From Planctomycetia bacterium (GTDB lineage Bacteria > Planctomycetota > Phycisphaerae > UBA1845 > UTPLA1): DNA of 64,000 nucleotides. The translations under genes and the position numbers were made by a program. Shown one piece after another: positions 46,095-56,100 of this stretch (position 1 is the first letter of the stretch; each line of letters begins with the position of its first letter). The notes under the pieces are model-generated. The model was not told the DNA's origin. It ran no database searches and saw only the letters and a program-made list of their open reading frames with translations. The stretch covers positions 542,470-606,469 of the forward strand of contig CP054187.1 of assembly GCA_015200345.1 (NCBI GenBank), written 5' to 3'.

Positions 46095-47936
46095 CTAATT
46101 CGGATTCGGCTCCAGCAGGAGCCTGGTAATCACCGGCGGGATGGGGGTTTTGGCGGTGATCCAGCCGACGGGATAGACATCTTTCTGATTGTCCCGGTAA
46201 GGCGAGCGCTCATAGAAGAACGCGAGCCGGGCGCGCGGGTTGGCGGCCATATCGGGATTGGCCTTGAGCCAGGCATCGAACTCGTCGCGCAGGGCAGGCT
46301 CTTCGGCGAGCATGCGGTCCGCCATCGGCCCCATCACGTAATCCTCGAAGTATTCCTTCTGCTCGAAGATTGGCGTAAAGAATCCCCAGCGCACGAGCGC
46401 ATCCGGCCCCTGCGGGTCGAGCAGATGTACGGCCAGCGCCGCTAGCGGCGTATCGAGGCGCACAAGATACGAACCCGCCGGATACACTCGCGTCTCATTC
46501 ATCGGATGCACGTCGTAGTCGACCATGAACCGGCCCTCGAACGGCCTGGGCGCGAAACGCACGTTGTTGAATCGCACGCTTTGAAGATCGAGCGTCACGG
46601 CCTCGGGCAGACGTTGCACAAAAATGCCGTGCAGGCCGAGGCGATCGGCCACCTCGGACCACTGCGGCGGAATGAGATATGCCCGCGGCACCGCCACGGA
46701 TCGCACGACCAGGTCGGATCGGATCAGTCGCGACGGGACGTCAACGGGCCTGGACTCGTCCCAGACCGGCAGCTCAACATTTCCGGCTTCGCTCTTTCGA
46801 AATTGATGCTCATACGCCTTGAAGATGAACGGCTCGCCCTCGGCGTCGGCCGGCTGACTGGTGGCGAGTACGACGCGATTGTTCGGCGGATTTTGTGCGT
46901 GCAACTGCCGCGTGGCCAGATCGGCGTCGGCGATGGCGCGTCGCAGCGATTCGGGGTCGGTGTTGACGAATTCAATGGTGCGGACCAACAGATCGTAGGT
47001 GGCCTTCACGCGCCGTTCGAACGACTTGATCATGTGCGTCTCGACGAGAATGGACACGCGATTGGTGATCGGGCCGTAGCCGGTTGAAAATCGCGGGAGA
47101 AACTCACCGGCGACAATGCCCTTCGCGGGATCGGTGCGATCGCGCATGTCGAAATAGACCTGCGGCACATGGCCGTCGGCGGCGAGCAGCGTGAGCAGGT
47201 GCGATTCAAGCTGGCGCGACCACTTGGCGAGCGGCGGGGCGGTCTCCGGTCCGCTGGGGATGAAAAAAGTAATGTCGTATTGGAAGTCCGCGCCGTCGGT
47301 GGTATGCGTATCGAAGAAAAGATCGGGCTTCCAGTCCTGATACATGCGCAGCCAGGCGCGCGTCTCCGGCGTGTCGACCTTCATGAAATCGCGATTGAGA
47401 TTGATGTTGGTTGCATTGGCCCGCCAGCCCATGTTGGTCGGGCCGTTCTGATTGATTCGGTTGAACTCGCTGACCCGCTCGTGGCCGTCGATGTTGTAGA
47501 TGGGCAGTATCAGCAACGTGACATGATCGAGCAGGGCGGCCTTCTCGCGGGTGACGGCGATGTCTCGCATCAGCGCGAGGCAAGCGTCCTTGCCCTCGAT
47601 TTCACCGGAATGGACACCGTTGTAAATCAACACGGTGCGCTTACCGGTGCGGGCGGCGGCGGCGGGCGTGAAGGCCTGATCGCGCGAAAGCACGACCAGC
47701 GGCATGTCCCGCCCCTGCGGCGTCGTGCCGATCGACTGGACGCGCACCCAGGGTGAATGCTCCGCGACCCGTCGGCAATACTCCACGGTCTCGACATAGG
47801 ACGCGGTATGCGTGAAGCCGGATTGCTCGGCGCGCGTTCGCCATGCAGTCGGATCGGCGGGTTGAGCGCAGCCGACCATCAGGGCGTAAGGAATGAACAA
47901 CGTATTGAAGGCCAAACGGAGCGTTTGAGAGGACAT
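46095..47936 (-). CDS. M14-family zinc carboxypeptidase lipoprotein
   Basis: The 613-residue product has an N-terminal signal ending in lipobox 'LMVGC', so it is probably a membrane-anchored periplasmic lipoprotein. The M14 zinc site is seen near residues 108-111 as 'GVHSGEIEGKD' (HxxE), with the substrate Arg/Asn in 'NATNINLNRDFMK', the later His in 'FFDTHTTDGADFQYD', and the catalytic Glu probably in 'SILVETHMIKSF' near residue 300. It removes C-terminal residues from peptides. A large C-terminal beta domain follows. The gene converges with topA with 24 bases between stops. ATG 47936 was chosen over a longer upstream frame; it lacks a Shine-Dalgarno. Confidence 0.9.
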   Translation of the reverse strand: MSSQTLRLAFNTLFIPYALMVGCAQPADPTAWRTRAEQSGFTHTASYVETVEYCRRVAEHSPWVRVQSIGTTPQGRDMPLVVLSRDQAFTPAAAARTGKRTVLIYNGVHSGEIEGKDACLALMRDIAVTREKAALLDHVTLLILPIYNIDGHERVSEFNRINQNGPTNMGWRANATNINLNRDFMKVDTPETRAWLRMYQDWKPDLFFDTHTTDGADFQYDITFFIPSGPETAPPLAKWSRQLESHLLTLLAADGHVPQVYFDMRDRTDPAKGIVAGEFLPRFSTGYGPITNRVSILVETHMIKSFERRVKATYDLLVRTIEFVNTDPESLRRAIADADLATRQLHAQNPPNNRVVLATSQPADAEGEPFIFKAYEHQFRKSEAGNVELPVWDESRPVDVPSRLIRSDLVVRSVAVPRAYLIPPQWSEVADRLGLHGIFVQRLPEAVTLDLQSVRFNNVRFAPRPFEGRFMVDYDVHPMNETRVYPAGSYLVRLDTPLAALAVHLLDPQGPDALVRWGFFTPIFEQKEYFEDYVMGPMADRMLAEEPALRDEFDAWLKANPDMAANPRARLAFFYERSPYRDNQKDVYPVGWITAKTPIPPVITRLLLEPNPN

Positions 47937-48061
47937 GAGGAGGGAGTGTAGAGCGTGGAGAAAACCCGCACAAACGGGAGACGCCGCACGCGGCGCGATA
48001 GATGTTTCACGCGGCCCGCGCATTTGAAGCGGTGAACCAACCGGGCTAAACTTGCGGGGCT

Positions 48062-48529
48062 ATGGACGAATCGCGACGCGAAAAGCCCAATGCCGCAGGG
48101 CTGCGGATTGCGCTCGTGGCAAGCCGGTTCAACGAGTTCATCGTGCAACAGTTGGTCGAGGGCGCGCGAACAACCCTGCTGGAGCACGGTGCGAGAGCCG
48201 AGCAGATTCAGCAGGTCTGGGTGGCCGGCGCGTGGGAGCTGCCGCTGGCGCTCCAGACGCTGGCGGCGAGCGAACGTTTCGATGCGCTGGTGGCGCTGGG
48301 CTGCGTGATCCGGGGCGAGACGACGCACCATTTGTACATCTGTGCCGAGACGGCGCGGGGGATCGCGCAAGTCTCGCTGGATACCGGCATTCCGATTGGT
48401 TTCGGCGTGCTCACGACGGAGAACGAGGAGCAGGCGATGGCCCGGGCCGGCGGACCGAAGGGGAACAAAGGCGCCGACGCGGCCTTGGCGGCGGTGGAAC
48501 TGGCGCAACTGAAACGAGCGTGGAAGTAA
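48062..48529 (+). CDS. ribH: 6,7-dimethyl-8-ribityllumazine synthase
   Basis: The 155-residue product is of normal RibH size. It condenses 5-amino-6-ribitylamino-uracil with dihydroxybutanone phosphate in riboflavin synthesis. Motifs: 'IALVASRFNEFIV' at the N-terminus, 'VWVAGAWELPLALQ' (binding loop), 'DALVALGCVIRGETTHH' (with catalytic His), and 'PIGFGVLTTENEEQA'. The following nusB gene starts 6 bases after its stop. Other riboflavin genes are not in the window. Confidence 0.97.
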   Translation: MDESRREKPNAAGLRIALVASRFNEFIVQQLVEGARTTLLEHGARAEQIQQVWVAGAWELPLALQTLAASERFDALVALGCVIRGETTHHLYICAETARGIAQVSLDTGIPIGFGVLTTENEEQAMARAGGPKGNKGADAALAAVELAQLKRAWK

Positions 48530-48535
48530 TCGGGT

Positions 48536-49015
48536 ATGGATAGACATCAGTCTCGTATTCTCGCCATGCAGGCGGCCTGCCAACTGGAAGCGGTCGGCAC
48601 GGCCTTCCTAAGCGACCTCGACGGTTTTCTCGCGGACGAAGGGGCGACCGGGGCGACGGCCGCGCGTGCCCGGCAGTTGGTCGAGCAGGTCGAAGCGCAC
48701 CTGGTGGAGATCGATGCGCGCATCGCGGCGGCGGCCGTGAACTGGGAAGTAAAGCGTCTTGCACCGGTCGACCGCGCGATCTTGCGCGTGGCGGTTTGCG
48801 AATTGGCAATCCTGGGTGATACGCCGCCCAACGTCGTCATCAACGAGGCCGTGGAGATGGGCAAGGCGTTCGGCAGCGCGGAGAGCGGCTCGTTCATTAA
48901 CGGCTTGCTGGATTCCATTGCGCGGCGGTTGGCGAGCGAGCGATCCGGTGCTGCGGCACCGGAGGGTGTTCCCGCACCGGAAGCGACAAGCGAGGCACCG
49001 CATGGGGCTGTTTGA
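48536..49015 (+). CDS. nusB: Transcription antitermination factor NusB
   Basis: The 159-residue product is an all-helical RNA-binding protein that, with NusE (S10), assembles on boxA RNA to prevent premature termination in rRNA operons. Recognised by 'RILAMQAACQLEAVG', 'VKRLAPVDRAILRVAVCELAI' and 'NVVINEAVEMGKAFGSAESGSFINGLLDSI', the conserved last helices (quoted as family regions with key words INEAVE, FG and FINGLLD). The ribH-nusB order is common in bacteria. The C-terminal 22 residues are Ala/Pro-rich and overlap the ftsY start by 14 bases. Confidence 0.95.
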   Translation: MDRHQSRILAMQAACQLEAVGTAFLSDLDGFLADEGATGATAARARQLVEQVEAHLVEIDARIAAAAVNWEVKRLAPVDRAILRVAVCELAILGDTPPNVVINEAVEMGKAFGSAESGSFINGLLDSIARRLASERSGAAAPEGVPAPEATSEAPHGAV

Positions 49016-49916
49016 TCGGTTCAAGAAGGCGCTAAGCAAGACGCGATCGGCCGTGGCGAGCGGTTTTCGATCGGTGCTGCCGTTCGGTCGCAAGATCGAC
49101 GAGGCGCTGCTGGATGAAGTGCACGACACGATGATCGGCGCGGACTTCGGCCCGGCGACGGCGGCGGGATTGATCGAGGCGGTGCGCGCGGCGTGGAAGA
49201 AGGGCGAGATCAAGGAGTCACAGGAGATCATCGCGTTTCTCAAGCGGCACATCGTCGGAAAATGGCCGGATGACGCGCGATCCCTGGCGAAGGCGGCCAG
49301 CGGGCCGACGGTGGTGCTGGTGGCGGGGATCAACGGCAGCGGAAAAACGACAAGCGTAGCGAAGTTGGCGAACTATTTGAAGAAGGATGGCAGGAAAGTC
49401 GTACTGGCGGCATGCGATACGTTCCGCGCGGCGGCGGTGATGCAGCTTGCGGAGTGGTCGAAGCGATGTGGCGTGGACCTCGTGAAGCACGAGCAGGACG
49501 CCGATCCGGGCGCCGTCGCGTTTGACGCGTGCGAGGCAGCGGTCGCGCGAAAGGCCGACGTGCTGCTCGTGGATACGGCCGGGCGGCTGCACACGCAGGA
49601 CAACCTGATGCGCGAGTTGAACAAGATTCAGCGCGTGGTGGAGAAGAAGATCCCCGGCGCGCCGCACGAAGTGCTGCTGGTGCTCGATGCGACGATCGGA
49701 CAGAACGCCGTAAACCAGGCGCGGGTCTTTGCCGAGCATGTGAAGGTAACGGGCATCATCCTCGCGAAGCTCGACGGATCGGCCAAGGGCGGCATCGTCG
49801 TCGGCATCCGCGATCAGCTTAATGTGCCGGTGAAGTTTGTCGGTCTCGGCGAGACGATTGACGATATCGAGCCGTTCGACCCGGAAAAGTACGTTGAGGC
49901 GCTGTTCGCGGAGTGA
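49002..49916 (+). CDS. ftsY: Signal recognition particle receptor FtsY
   Basis: This 304-residue GTPase docks SRP-ribosome complexes at the inner membrane. The NG domain is complete: '[18 protein letters not shown]' (G1), 'CDTFRAAA' (G2), 'DTAGRLHT' (G3), '[11 protein letters not shown]' (G4) and '[15 protein letters not shown]' (G5). It starts '[18 protein letters not shown]', with an amphipathic membrane-binding helix but no long acidic A domain. ATG 49002 lies inside the nusB end (14-base overlap), with GAGG six bases upstream, suggesting coupled translation in a ribH-nusB-ftsY transcript. Confidence 0.96.
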   Translation: MGLFDRFKKALSKTRSAVASGFRSVLPFGRKIDEALLDEVHDTMIGADFGPATAAGLIEAVRAAWKKGEIKESQEIIAFLKRHIVGKWPDDARSLAKAASGPTVVLVAGINGSGKTTSVAKLANYLKKDGRKVVLAACDTFRAAAVMQLAEWSKRCGVDLVKHEQDADPGAVAFDACEAAVARKADVLLVDTAGRLHTQDNLMRELNKIQRVVEKKIPGAPHEVLLVLDATIGQNAVNQARVFAEHVKVTGIILAKLDGSAKGGIVVGIRDQLNVPVKFVGLGETIDDIEPFDPEKYVEALFAE

Positions 49917-49935
49917 TGTTGGCCGACCAGGAACC

Positions 49936-49951
49936 GATTGCGCGAGCAATC
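49936..49951. repeat. Small intergenic hairpin GATTGC-GCGA-GCAATC
   Basis: A perfect stem of the same type as at 11464, 19 bases after the ftsY stop, followed at 49953-49969 by a second hairpin GTGGGG-ATAT-CCCCCAC. Together they may end the ribH-nusB-ftsY transcript, although no U-run follows. Confidence 0.45.
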
Positions 49952-50045
49952 ACGTGGGGATATCCCCCACCATCACACCGAGTGCCCGCTCGATGGTGCT
50001 TTGAATTGGGAGGAGACACTCCGTATCGCCATTCGCCAATCGACG

Positions 50046-51122
50046 TCACGGCCGCGAGTCGGAAGGATCGAGGGAGGACGATACCGGCCAATCTGTCAGG
50101 AGCGGTTCCTGTTCCTCCCTGGGCCGGCTCTTCCAGCGGCGATGAATCCAGAGGTATTGCTCGGGAGCCTGGCGAATCATGTTCTCCATTGCCGCCGAAA
50201 ACGTCTGCGTGATCCAGAGTAATTCGTCAGGCTGACCTTCCCATTCCTGTGGGTGGATGATGCGCTCGACGTGAATCTCATACTCAAACCGCCGCGGTCG
50301 CAGCCGCCGGGCGCAGCCGACGATGATCGGCACACGATGCGAGATCGCCAATAGGCCGATGGACTTATACGTTGATGCCTTGCGCCCGAAGAAATCGACA
50401 AACAAGCCCTTGCTGCCGGCGTTCTGGTCGGCGATGAAGCAAAGCGTCCCATTATTCTCCAGTACTTCCTGCGCCGAGCGCGTCACGCCCTTTTTATACA
50501 ACAGGCGCAAACCGCTCCGCTCGCGCCGATCGAGCAGGAATGAATTGATGTACTCGTTGTCGAGCGGGCGCATCACCGCGTCGATATCGAAGCCCAGGGT
50601 CGCCAGCGTGTAGCCGAGCAGTTCCCAGTTGCCGTAGTGGCCGGTGATCATGATGCAACCGCGGCGGGCCAGCAGCTCGCGGATCGCGCCCGACAGATCG
50701 CCGAGGCAGACGTGCCGCGCCCAGGTCCATTGCGTGATGTAGCGCGGCGCAAGCAATACCTCGACCGCCAGCATGGCAATTTGTTGCATCGAGGCCAGGG
50801 CGATCTGCTCGACGCGGGGCGTGTCCCATTCGGGGAATGCAAGGCGAATGTGCGTCTCGGCGCGATTACGGTGCTCGCGGAACTTATGCAGCAGCCTGTT
50901 CAGCGCTCGCTCAACCCCCGTGAGCCAGCGAAACGCGCCCATCGCCGTGAGCCTTCGCGGAAAGCGCATCTCCGGAAGCGCACGCGGCAGGTGAAACCAC
51001 ACGCCCCCCAGTGCCGACATCAGGCGAAGATTCCAATCGATCGGAAACATCGCCATCGCCGTGGCGACGCCGCGCAGCGCCAGGTAGGCCGCATAATCGA
51101 TCCACCGGATGCGCTGCTTCAT
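50046..51122 (-). CDS. LpxL/HtrB-type lipid acyltransferase (catalytic motif intact)
   Basis: This 358-residue protein carries the signature 'ITGHYGNWELLG', giving the catalytic HX4E pair H162 and E167. The family's second motif is present as 'DQNAGSKGLFVDFFG' and the late Arg/His cluster as 'RQAPEQYLWIHRRWKSRP'. These membrane-associated enzymes add secondary acyl chains to lipid A (or, in related families, to other lipids) at the inner membrane. It is transcribed away from mreC (51202) with 79 bases between starts. It contrasts with the degenerate homologue at 15323. Confidence 0.9.
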   Translation of the reverse strand: MKQRIRWIDYAAYLALRGVATAMAMFPIDWNLRLMSALGGVWFHLPRALPEMRFPRRLTAMGAFRWLTGVERALNRLLHKFREHRNRAETHIRLAFPEWDTPRVEQIALASMQQIAMLAVEVLLAPRYITQWTWARHVCLGDLSGAIRELLARRGCIMITGHYGNWELLGYTLATLGFDIDAVMRPLDNEYINSFLLDRRERSGLRLLYKKGVTRSAQEVLENNGTLCFIADQNAGSKGLFVDFFGRKASTYKSIGLLAISHRVPIIVGCARRLRPRRFEYEIHVERIIHPQEWEGQPDELLWITQTFSAAMENMIRQAPEQYLWIHRRWKSRPREEQEPLLTDWPVSSSLDPSDSRP

Positions 51123-51201
51123 GCACGAAACCCGACCGCGACAACCCGCCCCCGCCAGGCCCTCCGGTGCGTCGTGGGGCGCGAGGGGCTACTATACCCG
51201 A

Positions 51202-52176
51202 ATGATGCACGGTCGCTACCGAATGCCCCGCCCGGCAGTCTTCGCGATGCTTATGGCGCTGTCCGTGATCGCGCTCTTCCTGCCGCCGCGCTGGACCGAC
51301 GGCCTGAAGCACGTCGTGCAACTGATGGTTCCGGCCCAGGACATGGCCTACACCGCGGCGCACGCGGCAGCGCGCAGCGCCTCGTCGCTGGACCCGAAGC
51401 GATCCGCCAGCGCCGACGCCGCCCACGAACAACTCGTGCAGTCGATTGCCTCGCAAGCTGCCCTGATCGAGCAACTGGAAGCGCAGAACCGCCGCCTTAG
51501 CGCGCTGCGCCGTGATCATCTCGATGTCCACGTCCCGCTTCTGGCAGCGCGCGTGGTGTCGCTCGATGTGGTCACCTGGCGCGATTCGCTGCTCGTCGCG
51601 CGCGGTTCCACCGGCGGCGTTTCCTATCGGGATTGGGTGACGGCGAGGCTCTTTGCCGATCGCGGCTTCGCGTCGGACGTCGCGGACCATCAGCCGGTTC
51701 TCGCAACGCACGGTCTGATCGGCCGCGTCGAGCAGGTCAGCCCGTACTTGTGTCGCATTCAGCTGCTGACGGATATTGGCGCGCCCCGTGTCGAGGTACG
51801 CGTCGCGCACCTGCAAGGCAGCGAAGCGCGGATGATCGACTACCCGTGCAGCGTCAAGGGAATCGGCCAAGGCCGCATGGCGATTGATGACATTGACTAC
51901 CACTGGATCGACGGCGCCGCAAGCGCCGCGGCACCGGCTGATTCCGCGCGGGCGACCGCCGATCGAATAACCGAGGGCGATCTGGTCTACACCGCCCCCG
52001 GCGCGCTGGGACTGCCGCGGCCGGTCGTGGTTGGAAAAATCGTTTCGCTGGCGGAGAATCCTCGCCGGCGGCTGGTGTACACGGCGCAGGTCGCGCCGAT
52101 GCAGCCGATGGAGGACGTGCGCGAGGTGTACATCGTGCCCCTGACGCCGACCGCGTCGCTCCAGGTTCCTAATTAG
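51202..52176 (+). CDS. mreC: Rod-shape/cell-wall organising protein MreC
   Basis: The 324-residue product has one N-terminal membrane helix (about residues 12-30, 'AVFAMLMALSVIALFLPP'), a predicted coiled coil at about 70-105 ('LVQSIASQAALIEQLEAQNRRLSALR'; key words IEQLEAQN), then the MreC beta-domain: 'AARVVSLDVVTWRDSLLVARGSTGGV', 'THGLIGRVEQVSPYLCRIQLLTD', and later 'VVGKIVSL'. It works with MreB, RodA and PBP2 to guide cell-wall growth. No mreB or mreD is adjacent. ATG 51202 is followed by another at 51205; no Shine-Dalgarno is clear. Confidence 0.82.
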   Translation: MMHGRYRMPRPAVFAMLMALSVIALFLPPRWTDGLKHVVQLMVPAQDMAYTAAHAAARSASSLDPKRSASADAAHEQLVQSIASQAALIEQLEAQNRRLSALRRDHLDVHVPLLAARVVSLDVVTWRDSLLVARGSTGGVSYRDWVTARLFADRGFASDVADHQPVLATHGLIGRVEQVSPYLCRIQLLTDIGAPRVEVRVAHLQGSEARMIDYPCSVKGIGQGRMAIDDIDYHWIDGAASAAAPADSARATADRITEGDLVYTAPGALGLPRPVVVGKIVSLAENPRRRLVYTAQVAPMQPMEDVREVYIVPLTPTASLQVPN

Positions 52177-52191
52177 GAGTTTGTCGCTAAA

Positions 52192-53028
52192 ATGAGGCAT
52201 CGGCCTGACCCCCGCCGCCGTTCTCTCCCTTCCCGGTTCAGCGCGGATTCCGCCGGCGAATTCGAATCCCCGCGTCGAAAGAGCGAACCGGCGGCTGACA
52301 TTCTGTTTCAGGACGACGATTACGTCATCGTCAACAAGTCCGCGGCAGCCTGGATCGACGAACCGCTTGACGATTCACCGTGCGTGCAGGATGCGCTGGT
52401 CGCCGCAGGCGTGATGACGGGAGATCACAACGCATCACCGGTCTACCCGCTCGAACCGGGGCTTAGCGGTGTCGCCCTGCTCGCACGAACGCCTCGCGCC
52501 ATCGAGGCTGCGAATGACACCATTCTATCCGACGGATTGCACCTGACGTGCCGCGCGATTGTCCAGGCGCATTTGCTCACGCGCGAGGGCGTCATCCCCG
52601 GACCGGTGCCGCAGCGGCTGCGCTCGGGCCCGGCGCTGCGATACCTGGATGCCTGCGCCGGCGAGCCGCACACCGCGTGGACGATGGTCGACGCGCTCGT
52701 CGCATTCGCGGTGATCGATTGCCGCCCGTTTCCCGCGTATCCGTCGCTCGTTCGCGCGCACCTGGAATTGGCGGGCATGCCGCTCGCCGTCGATCCGGCG
52801 TTCGGCGGCGCGCGTTCGCTCATGCTCTCCTCGTTCAAATCGGGCTATCACCCCAGCAGGCGTCACGCCGAGCGCCCACTGATCTCCCGCACGAGCCTTC
52901 ACGTTCATCGCATCGCGTTCACGCATCCGTTCACGCGTCAACCGGTTCAACTGGAAGCCAGACCGCCCAAGGATTTTCGTGCCACGTTGCACCAGCTTGA
53001 TCGCTTCGGGCGCATTGCCAAAGGCTAG
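52192..53028 (+). CDS. RluA-family pseudouridine synthase-like protein with altered catalytic motif
   Basis: The 278-residue product matches the RluA fold order: 'DDDYVIVNKSAAAWI', 'VYPLEPGLSGVALLART' (the HRLDxxTSG motif), 'CRAIVQAHLL', 'PSLVRAHLELAGMPLAVDPAFGG' (late strand-helix), and 'HVHRIAFTHPFTRQPVQLEA'. The catalytic Asp of HRLD is replaced by Glu88, and His-Arg by Tyr-Pro. It may be inactive or modify another base. The N-terminal 30 residues are Arg/Ser/Pro-rich. It starts 15 bases after mreC on the same strand. Confidence 0.75.
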   Translation: MRHRPDPRRRSLPSRFSADSAGEFESPRRKSEPAADILFQDDDYVIVNKSAAAWIDEPLDDSPCVQDALVAAGVMTGDHNASPVYPLEPGLSGVALLARTPRAIEAANDTILSDGLHLTCRAIVQAHLLTREGVIPGPVPQRLRSGPALRYLDACAGEPHTAWTMVDALVAFAVIDCRPFPAYPSLVRAHLELAGMPLAVDPAFGGARSLMLSSFKSGYHPSRRHAERPLISRTSLHVHRIAFTHPFTRQPVQLEARPPKDFRATLHQLDRFGRIAKG

Positions 53029-53146
53029 ACGTGCCGCGCTACAACCGCTTCGCCGGTTTTCGGCTTGAGCAAAAGCCTCGCCCTGCATATGCTCGCTCTG
53101 GCGAGATCGCTCCATCATTCCGGACACTCGCCAGAGGTTTTCCTCC

Positions 53147-56100
53147 TTGGCCACACAGACGCGATTGTTCCTGACATGCTGGTTGATGCTTGGCGTCGCC
53201 GCTGCTTTTGCATCGGCCCAAACCGTGACGACCCAGCCCGGCGAGGTTCAAGTCGAGCTGCGACCCACATCCGCTTTGCGAGATGCCGCGACCATCATCG
53301 AAACGCTTGAGAAGCTGCGCGCGGAAATGCAAGCCCTCGCTCCCACCACTCGGCCCGTGACCTCGCAGCCGACGACCCGACCCGACGCCGATCTTCCCAG
53401 CCAACTCGACGGATGGAGAATCGAACTGTGGCAGGCCCTGGCCGAATTGGAATCGCAGCTTAGCGAGTTGCTCCGGTTAACGCGGACCCTGGACGAGGCC
53501 GCGACCGACACCGAGGTCGAAGCGCTGACCGGACAAATCAACGAGTGGAAATCGCTCACCCGGCAATGGTCGGAGCAGCCGCTGCCCGATGAGATCAGCG
53601 ATGCCCTGCTGGCAGAGCGAACGCGTCAATTTGAGGAGTTTCAGAAGCGTCTGGAGGAGCTCACGACGACGCTGACCCAGCAGGAGGCCCTGATCAAGGA
53701 CGGGTTCAAGGCCCAGCGCGATCGGCTTAAGACGGAACTCGCGCGGGCATCGGCGCTGCGTGAGACGCTCGTGGCGTCGTATGAGCTGGACTTGAAGTCG
53801 GCGGATTCCGATTCGCAGCGGGAGATCGTCACGTCCCGGCGGCGCGTTGCGTCGGCGCGTGTTTCGGCGCTGGAGGCCTCGCGTCAGGCCATCGACCTCA
53901 AGGAAAAGTCGACCCAGAAGGAGCTGGAGCGCAATCGCCTGCGAGCCGAAACCCTGCGACCGCTGGTGGCCGCCATGCGCGAACGATTGGCCCGGCTGAA
54001 CGAAGAGAAATCGCGTTCGCGTGCGGATAAATTGCGTCGCCAACTCGAGACGGCGAACGTTCCCGAAACGCGCAAGGCGTATCTGCGCCTTCAGTTGCTT
54101 TGCGAAGAACACAAGGCGCGCCTGCATCAGTCGATCAATCCGGACGTTCTGGAGCGGTGCTCGGAATCAGACGTGGCGGAGATGACCACCGAGCTCGCGC
54201 GCGATACACAATACTGGGAGCAGTTCGGCGAATCGCTTTCGCGTCGCAGCGCCGCCGACGTGTTGGCGGCTCACGCACAGGCCAATCGCGAGGAAGTGAG
54301 CGCCCGCCGCCAGTTGCGACACCTGCTTGATCAGATCGACCAGACTCTCACCGAGCAGCGTACGATCGAGGACCTGGAGCGCAAGGCGCTGGAAGCGTTC
54401 GACGTTCAGGCGGCGGCCTATCGTAATCTGGCCGCCGGTGCGATCGACACGGAAACGATCAAGTTAAGCCAGGAAATCGGCCAGATGCGCATCGACCTGC
54501 GCAACGAGCACGAAGACCTGCTCGGCCGCCAACAGGTCGTGCTGGAGCGATTGCGCAAAGCCCTCGACGTGGCACGGCGCCGCGTGCAACTTTGCGAGCA
54601 GGCGGTCAGCCGCTTGTACTGGTCACACCTGATCACCCGCGGACCGCATTATTTCGACACAAGTCGCTATAATGCGCTGTCCGCGGAGACTGATGCGATG
54701 GCCGCCGGCGTGCTTCGCGACGTGGCGCGGCAGGCCTGGACCTCGACCCGAACCCAGGCCCAGTCGATGCAGCGCGGCGACTGGGTTGTCGTGGCTCTCT
54801 CTTTGATGGCCAACGTCCTCGTAGCCTTCTGGCTGATGCGCCGGCTCCCGTCGCTGCGTCAATCCGGTGCCGCCGCGGCAACCGCTGAATCGGCGGCCGC
54901 CGATGGCGCCGAACCCGAACCGCTCACCTTTGTCCAGCGCCTCATTCCACAACTGGGAAGATCTCTCCAGCGCGTGATCCCCTGGCTCCTGCTCGGTTCG
55001 ATAATCGGCACGCTGATCGTTACGCTGGGTTTGACAGGTTTGCCCGCACAAATCGGTTACACCGTGGTGGGCTTGTGGGGCGCGTTCTGGCTTTCCAGCG
55101 CCGTGCTGCAAATCGCATTTTTAGCCCCGAAGACTCGTTTTCGGGTGATCCCGTGCAGCAGTGTCGTCGCACGGCACTACCTTTGCTGGGGGCGCGTGCT
55201 CATTGCCCTGGCTGTCCTGCTCCTGGTGCCCAGTCGGATTCTCACAGCCGCCGGCGTGCTGCCCACGACGGCCGCCCTGCTCAACGAATGGTTTAAATTC
55301 ACCGCTACCAGTGCTTTCTTCCTTTTCATGGTCCGGCGTGAGGCTGTGCTCAACGTCTGGCCGCGCGCGCTGCGCGGGCGATTCGCCGGCACGTTCACGA
55401 CCCTCCATACGATCTACCCGACGCTGGTTCTATTTGTACTGGGGCTGATTTTCTGTCGCGTCGTCGGGTACACGGCGCTGGCGGATTATCTTTCCCTGGG
55501 CGCCGTCTCGACGATCCTGCTCCTGCTGGCGGCATCGGTGATCTACCAGGTCTTTCGCGACATCCTGATTCGCGTCGCCGCACGCATTCGTACGGCCCGC
55601 GAGAGTTTTGCACTGTCCGCTACTCCGGCGGCCACGTCGGCAGTCGCAGCAGCCCAACCCAACGCCGAGGAGGTCTCCCCAGCGCTTCCTACAGAGCAAC
55701 TGCCGTCTTCCATTCGGCTGCCGTTGAGCGGCGCAAAATGGCTCCTGTTTCTCTCCGCACTGGTCGGCTCGCTGAACATTTGGGGCATTCGTCCCTATGA
55801 AATCAAACGCCTGCTCGACTTCGGACTCTGGGAACACAACGGCCAGCAGGTGACGCTCTGGCGCATCGGCGGAGCCGTTCTGGCTGTGTTCGCGGCGGTG
55901 GTCGTATCGCGCGGCATCCGCCAGACGCTGCGCACGCGTTTCTACCCGTCGCACCCGGGAATCGACGTCGGCGCCCAGGCAGCGATCAACACGCTGCTCC
56001 ATTATGTGATTACATTCATCGGCATTTACGTCGGCCTGGCGACGCTTCGCCTCGATCTGGGCGCGCTGGCCGTTCTGTTTGGCGGCTTGGGACTTGGCAT

